From Anabaena sp. WA102 (lineage in GTDB: Bacteria; Cyanobacteriota; Cyanobacteriia; Cyanobacteriales; Nostocaceae): 64,000 bases of DNA. Where the stretch lies: assembly GCF_001277295.1 (NCBI RefSeq), contig NZ_CP011456.1, forward strand, positions 4,902,001 to 4,966,000. Direction: 5' to 3'. This document shows positions 34,311 through 43,508 of this stretch, in pieces. The notes below the pieces were generated by a model. The model had not been told where the DNA came from and did no database searches. It saw only the letters and a list, made by a program, of their open reading frames with translations. A program made the position numbers and the translations under genes. Position 1 is the stretch's first letter, and every line of letters starts with the position of its first letter.

Positions 34311-35933
34311 ATGAATACAGCGGTGACTCTACCAACCGAAAAAATACCTCAAACACAAGAAAATTTGGGGAATCTTAAAGGTCAAATAATTGTCATTTTA
34401 GACTTTGGCTCTCAATATTCTGAATTAATTGCCCGTCGTATCCGCGAAACACAAGTATATTCAGAAGTTATTTCCTATCGTACCACAGCAGAACAGTTAG
34501 AAAAAATCAACCCCAAAGGGATCATCCTTTCCGGTGGTCCAAATTCCGTATATAGCGACTACGCCCCCCATTGTGACCCAGAAATCTGGAAATTGGGAAT
34601 ACCCATTCTTGGTGTTTGCTATGGAATGCAACTCATGGTTAATCAACTGGGTGGAGAAGTAATCACAGCCGAACGGGGTGAATACGGTAAAGCATCTTTA
34701 TATATAGATGATCCTACAGACTTATTAACTAATGTCGAAGAGGGTACAACCATGTGGATGAGTCATGGAGATTCAGTCATAACCATGCCTCCCGGCTTTG
34801 AGTTACTGGCACATACTAAGAATACTCCTTGTGCAGCGATCGCTCACCATAACAAAAAACTCTATGGAGTCCAATTTCACCCCGAAGTCGTCCATTCTCA
34901 AGGTGGTATAGCCTTAATTCGCAACTTTGTTTACCATATCTGTGACTGTGAACCAACTTGGACAACAGCCGCTTTTGTCGAAGAATCAATTCAGGAAATT
35001 CGCGCCAAAGTAGGAGACAAACGGGTATTGTTAGCGTTATCTGGCGGTGTAGATTCTTCTACCCTGGCTTTTCTCCTGTATAAAGCCATTGGTGAACAGC
35101 TAACCTGTGTATTTATTGATCAGGGTTTCATGCGAAAACTAGAACCCGAAAGGTTAGTGAAGTTATTTAAAGAACAATTTCATATTCCCGTAGAATATGT
35201 TAATGCCCGCGAACGATTTATCTCTGCTATCGCTGGAGTAACAGATCCCGAAGAAAAGCGTCGCCGCATTGGACATGAGTTTATCAGTGTTTTTGAGGAA
35301 ACATCAAAAAATCTTGGTCATTTTGATTACTTGGCTCAAGGCACACTTTATCCAGATGTAATTGAATCTGCTGATACTAATGTTGATCCAAAAAGTGGTG
35401 AACGGGTAGCAGTGAAAATTAAAAGTCATCACAATGTGGGTGGTTTACCAAAAGACTTGAGATTTAAACTCGTAGAACCACTGCGGAAACTATTTAAAGA
35501 TGAAGTCCGCAAAGTCGGGCGTTCCATTGGTTTACCAGAAGAAATTGTCCAACGTCAACCATTCCCCGGACCCGGTTTAGCCATTCGCATTTTAGGTGAA
35601 GTTACCTCCGAGCGCTTGAATATTTTGCGAGATGCTGATTTAATTGTTCGTCAAGAAATTAATCAACGCGGTTTATATAATGAGGTTTGGCAAGCTTTCG
35701 CGGTTCTATTACCTATTCGCAGCGTTGGTGTCATGGGTGATAAACGCACCTATGCCTATCCCATTGTTTTACGGATTGTCACCAGCGAAGATGGTATGAC
35801 GGCAGATTGGGCGCGGATTCCTTACGATGTGCTAGAAGCAATTTCTACCCGCATCGTGAATGAAGTCAAAGGTGTTAACCGTGTGGTTTATGACATTACC
35901 TCCAAACCACCTGGAACTATTGAGTGGGAATAG
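34311..35933 (+). CDS. guaA: GMP synthase (glutamine-hydrolysing)
   Basis: 540 aa. It converts XMP to GMP. The N-terminal class I glutamine amidotransferase has ILDFGSQYSELIARRIRE, LGVCYGMQLM (nucleophile Cys) and YGVQFHPEVVHS (catalytic His, with Glu). The ATP-pyrophosphatase domain has LLALSGGVDSSTLAFLLYKA. The C-terminal dimerisation domain has RQPFPGPGLAIRILGE and ends in YDITSKPPGTIEWE. Complete, with a normal ATG start. Confidence 0.98.
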   Translation: MNTAVTLPTEKIPQTQENLGNLKGQIIVILDFGSQYSELIARRIRETQVYSEVISYRTTAEQLEKINPKGIILSGGPNSVYSDYAPHCDPEIWKLGIPILGVCYGMQLMVNQLGGEVITAERGEYGKASLYIDDPTDLLTNVEEGTTMWMSHGDSVITMPPGFELLAHTKNTPCAAIAHHNKKLYGVQFHPEVVHSQGGIALIRNFVYHICDCEPTWTTAAFVEESIQEIRAKVGDKRVLLALSGGVDSSTLAFLLYKAIGEQLTCVFIDQGFMRKLEPERLVKLFKEQFHIPVEYVNARERFISAIAGVTDPEEKRRRIGHEFISVFEETSKNLGHFDYLAQGTLYPDVIESADTNVDPKSGERVAVKIKSHHNVGGLPKDLRFKLVEPLRKLFKDEVRKVGRSIGLPEEIVQRQPFPGPGLAIRILGEVTSERLNILRDADLIVRQEINQRGLYNEVWQAFAVLLPIRSVGVMGDKRTYAYPIVLRIVTSEDGMTADWARIPYDVLEAISTRIVNEVKGVNRVVYDITSKPPGTIEWE

Positions 35934-35937
35934 GTAA

Positions 35938-36230
35938 TTGGGAATAGGTAATTGGTCATTGGTCATTGGTCATTGGTCATTGGTCATTGGTCATTGGTCA
36001 TTGGTCATTGGTCATTGGTCATTGGTCATTGGTCATTGGTCATTGGTCATTGGTCATTGGTCATTGGTCATTGGTCATTGGTCATTGGGAATAGGTAATA
36101 GGTAATTGGTCATTGGTCATTGGTCATTGGTCATTGGTCATTGGTCATTGGTCATTGGTCACTGGTCATTGGTCATTGGGAAGAATGTTTGACCCATTAC
36201 CCATTACCCATTACCCATTACCTATTAACT
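35938..36230. repeat. GGTCATT heptamer array
   Basis: About 34 copies of GGTCATT in two runs, interrupted by GGGAATAGGTAATAGGTAAT, and closed by CCCATTA-type units in the opposite sense. It starts 5 bp after the guaA stop and fills most of the gap to grxC. Confidence 0.96.
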
Positions 36231-36272
36231 TAGGTCTAAAATTAAGAAGTATTACATTTTGTTGAAAATATT

Positions 36273-36533
36273 ATGGCTGCAAAAGTAGAAATTTACATTT
36301 GGACAACTTGCCCGTTTTGTATGCGTGCTAAAAGTCTACTGAAAAGCAAAAGTGTTGATTTTATCGAATACAACATTGATGGAGACGAAATAGCAAGAGA
36401 TAAAATGTCTCAAAGAGCTAATGGAAAACGCTCTTTACCACAAATTTTTATTAATGATGTTCACATTGGTGGTTGTGACGATATCCATACTTTAGAGCGT
36501 CAAGGTAAGTTAGATGAAATGCTAGTTTCTTAA
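36273..36533 (+). CDS. grxC: Glutaredoxin 3
   Basis: 86 aa. A small thiol oxidoreductase that uses glutathione. Dithiol site TTCPFCMRAKSLL (CPFC), the cis-Pro motif SLPQIFINDVHIGG and the GG-CDD end (GGCDDIHTLERQGKL) are all present. The next gene makes glutathione, and both lie on the same strand 117 bp apart, so they form a functional pair. Confidence 0.96.
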   Translation: MAAKVEIYIWTTCPFCMRAKSLLKSKSVDFIEYNIDGDEIARDKMSQRANGKRSLPQIFINDVHIGGCDDIHTLERQGKLDEMLVS

Positions 36534-36548
36534 AATATTGTGGATCAG

Positions 36549-36611
36549 ATCCCCGACTTCTTGCTCTCCTTTTTCCCTGAGATGAATGAATTAATTGGAG
36601 AAGTCGGGGAT
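36549..36611. repeat. 13-bp inverted repeat between grxC and gshB
   Basis: ATCCCCGACTTCT (36549-36561) and AGAAGTCGGGGAT (36599-36611) are a perfect 13-bp inverted repeat with a 37-base loop. They fill most of the gap. The arms resemble a dispersed cyanobacterial motif. The structure could attenuate or process the grxC-gshB transcript; no T-run follows. Confidence 0.7.
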
Positions 36612-36650
36612 ATTTAATATTAAAACTCCTAGATAAAAGAGGTATAAAGA

Positions 36651-37613
36651 GTGAAACTAGCTTTTATTATTGATCCCATCCATCGGCTTGATCCATGTCA
36701 TGATACCAGTGTTGCTTTGATGGAAGCAGCGCAAATTCTAGGACACGAAATTTGGATAACGCAAGCAAATCTGCTGAGTGTTATTGATGGTAAAGCTTGG
36801 GCTGTCTTGCAGCAGGTAGAACTTGTTCCCGTGGAGTTAATAGAGGGGCGTTGGTTAGCGGTTAATCCTTGGTTTAAATTAAGCCCTAGTGCCTTTACTC
36901 CTTTAGAAACAATGGATGCCGTATTTATGCGGACAGATCCACCTGTTAATGATGCTTATCTTTATGCTACTTATATTCTGGATTATGTTGACCAAAATAA
37001 AACTTTAGTGATAAATGATCCGGCAGGGATTCGTGATGCTAATGAGAAAATGTATGCTCTCCAGTTTAGGGAATGTATTCCCGAAACGATTGTCAGCGCT
37101 AACAAACAGGTAATTCGCCAGTTTGTGGAAGCGAAAGAAGCAACAATTCTCAAACCACTGGGGAATAAAGCTGGAGAGGGAATTTTATTTTTACAATCAG
37201 GCGATCGCAATTTTAATTCCATTGTTGAACTTAGCACGCTTCAAGGTCAAGTTCCCGTTATGGTACAAAATTATTTACCCCAAGCCAAGGAGGGAGATAA
37301 ACGGATTATCTTACTCAATGGTGAACCCATAGGTGCGCTAAATCGCCTTTCTAGTGGTAGTGATTTTCGGAATAACATGGCAACAGGTGGCACAGTTGCT
37401 CAAACCACCATTACCCCAAGAGAACAGGAAATTTGCAGCCATTTAGCCGCAAAACTCCGGCAAGATGGCTTAATTTTCGTGGGTATTGACGTAATTGGTG
37501 GCTACCTAACGGAAGTCAATGTCACAAGTCCCACAGGCATCCGGGAAATTGATCGTCTTGATGGTACTCACCTTGCCCATCAGGTCATTCAATGGGTAGA
37601 AGCCAATAAATAG
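36651..37613 (+). CDS. gshB: Glutathione synthetase
   Basis: 320 aa, GTG start. ATP-dependent joining of gamma-glutamylcysteine and glycine. It has the prokaryotic GshB pattern: KLAFIIDPIHRLDPCHDTSV, AVFMRTDPPVNDAYLYATYI, LVINDPAGIRDANEKMYAL, ATILKPLGNKAGEGI (ATP-grasp), KRIILLNGEPIGALNRL and the metal/ATP end FVGIDVIGGYLTEVNVTSPTG (in parts FVGIDVIGGYL and TEVNVTSPTG). It follows grxC. Confidence 0.97.
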   Translation: MKLAFIIDPIHRLDPCHDTSVALMEAAQILGHEIWITQANLLSVIDGKAWAVLQQVELVPVELIEGRWLAVNPWFKLSPSAFTPLETMDAVFMRTDPPVNDAYLYATYILDYVDQNKTLVINDPAGIRDANEKMYALQFRECIPETIVSANKQVIRQFVEAKEATILKPLGNKAGEGILFLQSGDRNFNSIVELSTLQGQVPVMVQNYLPQAKEGDKRIILLNGEPIGALNRLSSGSDFRNNMATGGTVAQTTITPREQEICSHLAAKLRQDGLIFVGIDVIGGYLTEVNVTSPTGIREIDRLDGTHLAHQVIQWVEANK

Positions 37614-37957
37614 GCAGGGGAGTGGGGGAGTAGGGGGAGTAGGGGGAGTAGGGGGAGTAGGGGGAGTAGGGGAGTAGGGGGAGTAGGGGGAGTAGGGGGA
37701 GTAGAGGAGAAATTTCTTCCTTCTTCCTTCTTCCTTCTTCCTTCTTCCTTCTTCCTTCTTCCTTCTTCCTTCTTCCTTCTTTCTTCTTCCTTCTTTCTTC
37801 TTTTTTCTTTCTCCTGAACTCCTGAACTCCTGACAGCGCAGCGTGGCGTTAGCCATACTCCTGAACTCCTGAATGGGCGCAGGCCCTGCGCCCCTACCTC
37901 CTGATAGCGCAGCGTGGCGTTAGGCATACTCCTGAACTCCTGAACTCCTGATAACTA
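37614..37957. repeat. Composite repeat block with a CTTCCTT heptamer array
   Basis: About eleven GGGGGAGTA 9-mers, then roughly 13 copies of TTCCTTC, then CTCCTGA units, two GCGCAGCGTGGCGTTAG units (about 37836 and 37908) and the GGGCGCAGGCCCTGCGCCC palindrome. It is the most elaborate of the four composite blocks. The KEEGRRKKEEG-type ORFs here are artefacts. Confidence 0.9.
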
Positions 37958-38024
37958 ACAACTTGTATACACCAGCCTCAACTGAGACTGTAAATTTAAT
38001 CTAAAATCTCATATCCACTATCAT

Positions 38025-39323
38025 TTAATTTTTTGGTGGTGTTCGTCGTCTTTGCAGAAAATCGGGGATATCCAAGGAAGGTTTTTCTTTTGGTTGTTCT
38101 ACAACTGGACTGGGGTTATTGACAGGTTGTTGTAGTGGTGAGGGTCTTCTGGTAGTTGTGGGAGTGGGTGTGACGACTCTAGGGGTAACTACGGTTTGTG
38201 CTGATGGAGGTTGGATGTCACCTGTAAATCCAGTTGCAATTACAGTAATTCTGACTTCTCCTTGCAGTCTGTCATCAATTACCGCTCCAAAAATAATATT
38301 GGCATTAGGATCAACGACTTCATAGATTGTTTCTGCCGCAGCATTAACTTCATGAAGGGTCAGATCACTACCACCAGTGATATTAAAGACAACTCCCCTA
38401 GCTCCTTCAATAGAACATTCTAGCAAAGGTGAAGAAATTGCGGCGATCGCAGCTTCTCTAGCTCTAGACTTGCCCGAACTCACACCAATTCCCATCAAAG
38501 CCGATCCCGCATCAGCCATCACAGCCCGCACATCAGCAAAGTCAACGTTGACCAATCCAGGAATGGTAATAATATCAGAAATTCCTTGCACACCTTGACG
38601 CAATACATCATCAGCATAGCGAAAAGCTTCTTGCACGGGAGTTTGTTCAGGAATGACTTCCAATAACTTATTATTGGGAATAATAATTAAGGTATCTACC
38701 CGACTTTTCAAGCCTTCAATCCCTTGTTCTGCTTGGCTAGTGCGTCTGCGTCCCTCAAAGATAAATGGACGAGTCACCACACCAACAGTAAGAGCGCCCA
38801 TTTCCTTGGCTATTTCTGCCACAATTGGGGCTGCACCTGTACCTGTGCCACCACCCATACCAGCAGTAATGAATACTAAATCCGCGCCTTCTAAAGCAGT
38901 AGCAATTTCATCACGAGATTCTTCCGCCGCCTTTTGACCAATCGCCGGATTTCCACCCGCACCTAGTCCTCTAGTTAATTTTTGTCCAATTTGCAAGCGA
39001 CTAGGAGCGCCCGCTAAAGTCAAAGCTTGAGCATCAGTGTTAATTGACCAAAACTCAACACCGGACACATCAGACTCAATCATGCGGTTGACAGCATTAC
39101 CACCACCACCACCTACACCTATCACCTTAATATTAGCAACACGGCCTGGCACAATTTCACCAATACCGCTATTTTCAGGAGAAATTCTCTTGCTATCCTT
39201 ACCTTGGGCAAAATTTAGCCCAGAGTTACTAAAGGGGTTATTTGAGTTCACAGCCTGGGAGAACCCTAGTTGTCCTGGAGTTTGAGAGTTATTAGTCAGC
39301 CCTTGGTTATTATCAAGTGTCAT
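38025..39323 (-). CDS. ftsZ: Cell division protein FtsZ
   Basis: 432 aa. Tubulin-like GTPase that forms the Z ring. A disordered N-terminal extension of about 60 residues (typical for filamentous cyanobacteria) precedes the core. GTP site: KVIGVGGGGGNAVNRMI, FITAGMGGGTGTGAAP (tubulin signature), RPFIFEGRRR and the T7 loop NVDFADVRAVM. A Pro/Thr linker follows, then the conserved tail KPSLDIPDFLQRRR that binds FtsA-like or ZipN-type partners. It is downstream of ftsQ on the same strand, but about 1 kb away. Confidence 0.98.
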   Translation of the reverse strand: MTLDNNQGLTNNSQTPGQLGFSQAVNSNNPFSNSGLNFAQGKDSKRISPENSGIGEIVPGRVANIKVIGVGGGGGNAVNRMIESDVSGVEFWSINTDAQALTLAGAPSRLQIGQKLTRGLGAGGNPAIGQKAAEESRDEIATALEGADLVFITAGMGGGTGTGAAPIVAEIAKEMGALTVGVVTRPFIFEGRRRTSQAEQGIEGLKSRVDTLIIIPNNKLLEVIPEQTPVQEAFRYADDVLRQGVQGISDIITIPGLVNVDFADVRAVMADAGSALMGIGVSSGKSRAREAAIAAISSPLLECSIEGARGVVFNITGGSDLTLHEVNAAAETIYEVVDPNANIIFGAVIDDRLQGEVRITVIATGFTGDIQPPSAQTVVTPRVVTPTPTTTRRPSPLQQPVNNPSPVVEQPKEKPSLDIPDFLQRRRTPPKN

Positions 39324-40328
39324 TGGATTTGTGAAAGGTATATAAACGACTTTTTTCGGTGTAATTCACCTACGAGTCAACCAGTTGCCAAAATTTGTCT
39401 TGGCAGCGGATTTTATTTTTTTTGCTATTTCCCAGCCTATATGATGGCAGGTTAAGATGTGATAATTTGTCCATGAAAGAGGTATAAAACCTCAGTTGTA
39501 GGGTCAGATATTCAGACTATTGCCGGCTAACCCTTTTACTTATGGATTGTTGATTAGCTTTACAGTTTATGATCTGGCAACTGCCAAGATAGTTAAGACA
39601 TCAATTGATTATGAAACTCTGTTGATCACAGGATTTTACTCAGTGATTCCTAACTTATGTGACTCCTTCCATATCAACCCCTGATCTTGCTGACTCCCCC
39701 CTATTCTTAAAAAGTATAGTTCCAAAAAGTATAGACATTCATTGATCTCATCCTTTTTATCAGCAACAGATTAATTCAACAATAGCGTTAGCTAAACTTC
39801 TCCGTAGCCCCCACTATAACAAAACAACCCTATCTATGGATTTCAAGCTGTTGGAACTGCTTGACAGCAGGCACTTAACTGGCTATTAACTGTTTGACAA
39901 AGCTTAATGCTAGTACCGCCGGGCGTTCGTCAAAAGTCAAAAGTAATATTGAGCAAGCTTTTTGGCAATTGAGAATGGTTCATTCACTTAGGGAACACCA
40001 AAAAATAAATTACCCAATTTTGTGGGATGGGCATACTATGGCTAACGCCACGCTACGCTATCGACAAGCTCAGCACAAGTCCTGCCTGTCCTTGATGATT
40101 AGCAGGCTTTTCGTCCCGCACCACAAGAAATTTTTGGGTATTTTTTTAATTGGAAGTCCCTTAACCGACAGTGTACTAGTAATAATTTTTAATAACCTCC
40201 CCACGTTTTTTGATGAATGTTTTTTAGTTACTAACTTTACAACCTCTGGCATGATTTTGTAACTAATGGCTAAAGAATTCCATATCTATATGTGTAATAT
40301 ATACCTAATTTACAAAAATATGAAATTG
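39324..40328. other. 1-kb gap between ftsQ and ftsZ
   Basis: No convincing gene. It probably holds ftsZ promoters on the minus strand. About 40024-40161 contains a copy of the hairpin-bearing element also seen at 57522-57702: GGGATGGGCAT ... CTGCCTGTCCTTG ... CCGCACCACAAGAAATTTTT ... TTGGAAGTCCC. It is interrupted by an ATGGCTAACGCCACGCTACG repeat (40038). The frame at 39894-40262 runs through these repeats and is not called. Confidence 0.6.
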
Positions 40329-41270
40329 TCAACGGATTGGTGTTTTGTTCAGTAAGTCTGATTTCTTGATAACTAAGCCTGATTTTTTTTGATTCATTTG
40401 TACTAATGGAATAGCAGGATTTTTGAGATCAATGTAATCTATATTACCAGGATTAACTTCATTTGGTAAACGGCGCATTTGGACAAGTGCTTGAATTTGT
40501 TCAGTTAATCTACTGCTAGGGCTACCTAAATGGACATTTCCTAATTGAGTTTTCAAAATTAAATTCGTAGGATCTTGAAAATTAATTTCTGTCACTTGGA
40601 GAGAACTGCTACTGATAGCTTCATAAAGTTGCCTCCAGAATGGCTGGTATTGGGCGATCGCCCCAATTACTATGAGTCGAGGTAATTTGGACTTGGGGCT
40701 AATGGAGATATAGCCTGATAAAGGCATCCATACGCCACTAGCATCCAACAAACCCAGTTCATTTTGTTTGTTAGCCGTACTGCTATTTTGTAAACAAGAC
40801 TTAACCTCAGCAGACTTACCCGTGAAAGCCGGATTTAGCACACAACTAGTTACCGTTTGATCTTCAGTTATTTGAGCTATCGCCACTGGTATTCGTTCCT
40901 GGATTTCAATAATTAAACCAGGAGGTAATAAACGGCGGCTAACCGTAGCTTGGGCAATGTTCGGTTGTTTTCTTAAAGAATCAGCAATTAGGGCAGGTTG
41001 AACTCGCCACAAAGACTGAGGAGACGACAACCCCAACAATGAATAAATGTCCTTTTGCGTCAAAACTTGACCACCAGATTTAATCACTATTTGCCCCGAA
41101 TCCTTTAACACCCACATCGGTTGGATTGCCCCCCAGAATAAAACCGCAGCAAATCCAGTTACAGCCAGCGTCCGCCAAATAGCCTGAAGAATTTTGAGTT
41201 GTCGCTGCCGACGTAATTTTTGGCGGCGTTGAGCTAAATTTGTCCGAGAAACTGATAATATCCCAGCCAT
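40329..41270 (-). CDS. ftsQ: Cell division protein FtsQ
   Basis: 313 aa. Basic cytoplasmic N-terminus (LAQRRQKLRRQRQLKILQAI), one TM helix (TLAVTGFAAVLFWGAIQPM), then a POTRA domain (IVIKSGGQVLTQKDIYSLLG, SLRKQPNIAQATVSRRLLPP, LIIEIQERIPVAIAQ) and the FtsQ beta domain (LPRLIVIG; LIL-KTQLGNVHLG). It links the divisome in the periplasm. Followed after about 1 kb by ftsZ, the usual cyanobacterial order. Confidence 0.92.
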   Translation of the reverse strand: MAGILSVSRTNLAQRRQKLRRQRQLKILQAIWRTLAVTGFAAVLFWGAIQPMWVLKDSGQIVIKSGGQVLTQKDIYSLLGLSSPQSLWRVQPALIADSLRKQPNIAQATVSRRLLPPGLIIEIQERIPVAIAQITEDQTVTSCVLNPAFTGKSAEVKSCLQNSSTANKQNELGLLDASGVWMPLSGYISISPKSKLPRLIVIGAIAQYQPFWRQLYEAISSSSLQVTEINFQDPTNLILKTQLGNVHLGSPSSRLTEQIQALVQMRRLPNEVNPGNIDYIDLKNPAIPLVQMNQKKSGLVIKKSDLLNKTPIR

Positions 41271-41315
41271 GCAACCCTCTTATGAATATCAATCCAATCT
41301 ACAAGATAAATTGAA

Positions 41316-41678
41316 CTATTCTAACGAGTCATCAACTTTGAAAACATCATGAGTATATTTGGGAAGATCATCCTCATCACTAACTTCCTCCGACAAATTT
41401 ACTAACAAAGCTTTTATTCGCATTCGCGCAATATAAGGCCAACCACCCTCAGACTCAATATCTCGAAGCAGCGAGTATAATCTTTGGCGATTAGTCGGCA
41501 AATTTTCCTGAAATACTCCATCCCGAATTTCTTTGTGCAACTTTTCTAAATGACGTAACAAAGATAATAATGCAATCACATCTCCTTCACAGTTCTGAGC
41601 TACATCTTTAACCGCACCGGAAATCGCCTGTAGCTGGTAGGACAAATCCCCAGATGCACAATTTTGATCATGGTTCAT
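41316..41678 (-). CDS. Conserved cyanobacterial protein upstream of ftsQ
   Basis: 120 aa, no recognised family. Mostly helical and soluble: YQLQAISGAVKDVAQ, DVIALLSLLRHLEKLHKEIR, RQRLYSLLRDIESEGGWPYI and RMRIKALLVNLSEE. It starts 45 bp upstream of ftsQ on the same strand and could share its transcript. Function unknown; the position suggests a link with division or envelope but nothing in the sequence proves it. Confidence 0.7.
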   Translation of the reverse strand: MNHDQNCASGDLSYQLQAISGAVKDVAQNCEGDVIALLSLLRHLEKLHKEIRDGVFQENLPTNRQRLYSLLRDIESEGGWPYIARMRIKALLVNLSEEVSDEDDLPKYTHDVFKVDDSLE

Positions 41679-41842
41679 GGAACGGGTTACTCCATAAAAC
41701 TAATACGATACTGGAAAAGTCCCTAAATTGATCAACAAAAAAGTCATACAGCAGAATTACTGGAGTTTCAGAGTCAGGAGTAGAACCGTCTTGGTGTCTG
41801 GCTTTACCTCATTAATCTGCTATTTGCTGTATATAGCGGTGA

Positions 41843-41975
41843 GTAAGTTGGCGTTAAAAATTATTGGTCGAACTCACGGACAAGAGAACAAATTTTGGGC
41901 AACTTTACTTTTCGTTACATATTACTCTTGTGAGAAGCCGCTCCGCGTCTACGGCTTTTTGCCGTTCACCTACTT
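41843..41975. mobile_element. Degraded copy of MITE family B
   Basis: Starts GTAAGTTGGCGTTAAAAATT and ends GTTCACCTACTT. This matches the ends of the three good copies (43818, 47038, 54652) with a diverged centre. MITE A lies directly at its right end, sharing the TTA. Confidence 0.5.
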
Positions 41976-42086
41976 AGAGACTTCCAAATAAAAAAATGTC
42001 CCAAAACTGATGCAAAAATTCTCTCTCTGTGTACTCTGTGCCTCTGTGGTTCGTTTCTTGGGATAATTTATTTCTTGGAAGTCTCT
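41976..42086. mobile_element. MITE family A, complete copy 1
   Basis: 111 bp with terminal inverted repeats AGAGACTTCCAA / TTGGAAGTCTCT and TTA on both flanks. The centre includes CTCTGTGTACTCTGTGCCTC. The reverse complement of 59824-59933 is identical apart from one inserted G. No ORF, so it is non-autonomous. Confidence 0.88.
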
Positions 42087-42508
42087 TATGCACTGAAATG
42101 AGAGACAAAAATTAGGTCAACAGCCAATCCAGCACTCCCGACTACTAAAAGAGCGCAGGGACTGCACCCCGAACTCCTAAATATATAACTTTCTAACTAT
42201 TCTCAGGTAAGGAGAATCCTTGATGCTAAGGTAGAGAAGGCTTTTTCATGATTTGTGCTGTACAACAGCCAAATTTAACCGCTAGAGCGCTTTGATTTTG
42301 AGTTAAAAAAAATCGTATGATCTGGCTAATTTCCCTATCCAAACACTCTTGTTGTATGTCCTGAAAACACATACATCATCCAAAATGGATGTGGTTCGCT
42401 GCTTAGTCTATGGTTTAAATTCCCGACTCAGGAACGCAATGCGTCCAAGTACGGTTACTAAAGCAGTTTGACAACTTAAATATTAACTTTTTGAGATTGA
42501 GGTTAACC
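42087..42508. other. Region upstream of psbO
   Basis: About 420 bp with no gene. It includes the psbO leader, with a GAGATTGAGG stretch before the ATG, and a GGACGCATTGCG-like fragment of dispersed repeat at about 42431-42446. Promoter elements were not resolved. Confidence 0.45.
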
Positions 42509-43339
42509 ATGAGGTATCGCGCTTTAATTGTTGCTTTCTTGGCTCTATGCTTAGGGCTAATCACCGCTTGCAGTGATGAACCTTCCACTAGCGTCCGTGA
42601 TGTACTCACTTACGAACAAATTCGTGGCACTGGCTTGGCTAACAAATGCCCCCAACTAGCAGAAACTAGTCGTGGTTCAATTGCTATTGATCCCAGCGTG
42701 AAATATAGCATCAAAGAACTTTGTTTAGAACCAACCAGTTTCTTTGTTAAGGAAGAACCTGCCAACAAACGTCAAAAAGCAGAATTTGTACCTGGTAAAA
42801 TTATGACTAGATATACTTCTACCATTGACCAAGTACAAGGTCAGCTAACCAGTAATGCAGACAAGAGCTTAACCTTTAAGGAAGAAGATGGTCTGGACTT
42901 CCAAGCTATCACCGTTAAACTTCCTGGTGGTGAACTAGTACCCTTCTTATTTACCATCAAAAACTTAGTTGCACAAACACAACCTAATTTAACTAGCATC
43001 AATACGTCCACTGACTTTGAAGGAACTTTTAAAGTACCTTCCTATCGTGGCGCTGCTTTCTTAGACCCTAAAGGTCGTGGTGTGGTCAGTGGCTATGATA
43101 ACGCTGTAGCTTTACCAGCCGGATCTGATAATGAAGAATTGACCCGTACTAATGTTAAACGTGCAGAAATTCTCCCAGGTAAAATTTCCTTACAAGTAGC
43201 CAAAGTAGACAATACTTCTGGTGAAATAGCTGGAACTTTTGAAAGTGAACAACCTTCTGATACAGATTTAGGTGCAGGTGAACCTAAAGAAGTGAAGATT
43301 CGTGGTTTGTTCTACGCACGTATTGAACCCCTTTCCTAA
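42509..43339 (+). CDS. psbO: Photosystem II manganese-stabilizing protein PsbO
   Basis: 276 aa from the ATG at 42509. A lipoprotein-like signal (ALIVAFLALCLGLITAC) directs it to the thylakoid lumen. The mature protein has LTYEQIRGTGLANKCPQL (with the first Cys), IKELCLEPTSFFVKEE (second Cys of the disulfide), VPGKIMTRYTSTIDQVQG, FLFTIKNLVAQ, FKVPSYRGAAFLDPKGRGV (in parts) and the end KVEVKIRGLFYARIEP-like EVKIRGLFYARIEPLS. It stabilises the Mn cluster. A strong terminator follows. Confidence 0.98.
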   Translation: MRYRALIVAFLALCLGLITACSDEPSTSVRDVLTYEQIRGTGLANKCPQLAETSRGSIAIDPSVKYSIKELCLEPTSFFVKEEPANKRQKAEFVPGKIMTRYTSTIDQVQGQLTSNADKSLTFKEEDGLDFQAITVKLPGGELVPFLFTIKNLVAQTQPNLTSINTSTDFEGTFKVPSYRGAAFLDPKGRGVVSGYDNAVALPAGSDNEELTRTNVKRAEILPGKISLQVAKVDNTSGEIAGTFESEQPSDTDLGAGEPKEVKIRGLFYARIEPLS

Positions 43340-43467
43340 ATATTGATACAACATCATAGGAGCGTATACTGTATAAATATTTTAGCAATTTAGTAACTTA
43401 ATATACCTCCATGATGTTGAAAATGAATTCAGAAGTCACAAGAATTGATTTGTGATAATTACCCCAG

Positions 43468-43508
43468 CCAAGATGTACTCAGCTATTAATGTACATCTTG
43501 GTTTTTTT
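43468..43508 (+). terminator. psbO intrinsic terminator
   Basis: CCAAGATGTAC (43468-43478) pairs with GTACATCTTGG (43491-43501): a perfect 11-bp stem with a 12-base loop, followed by seven T residues. It is 129 bp after the psbO stop. Confidence 0.92.

Noticed and set aside
35938..36230. GGTCATT array as a possible CRISPR
   Set aside because: The unit is 7 bp with no unique spacers; it is an STRR array. No cas gene is in the window.
37506..37927. KEEGRRKKEEG-type minus ORFs after gshB
   Set aside because: They are produced by the TTCCTTC array and the 9-mer block.
39894..40262. 122-aa plus-strand ORF in the ftsQ-ftsZ gap
   Set aside because: It runs through two dispersed repeats (ATGGCTAACGCCACGC and the MITE-like right end) and has no coherent protein features.
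41728..41991. 87-aa plus-strand ORF upstream of psbO
   Set aside because: Its second half is the degraded MITE B and the start of MITE A; reading frame is incidental.
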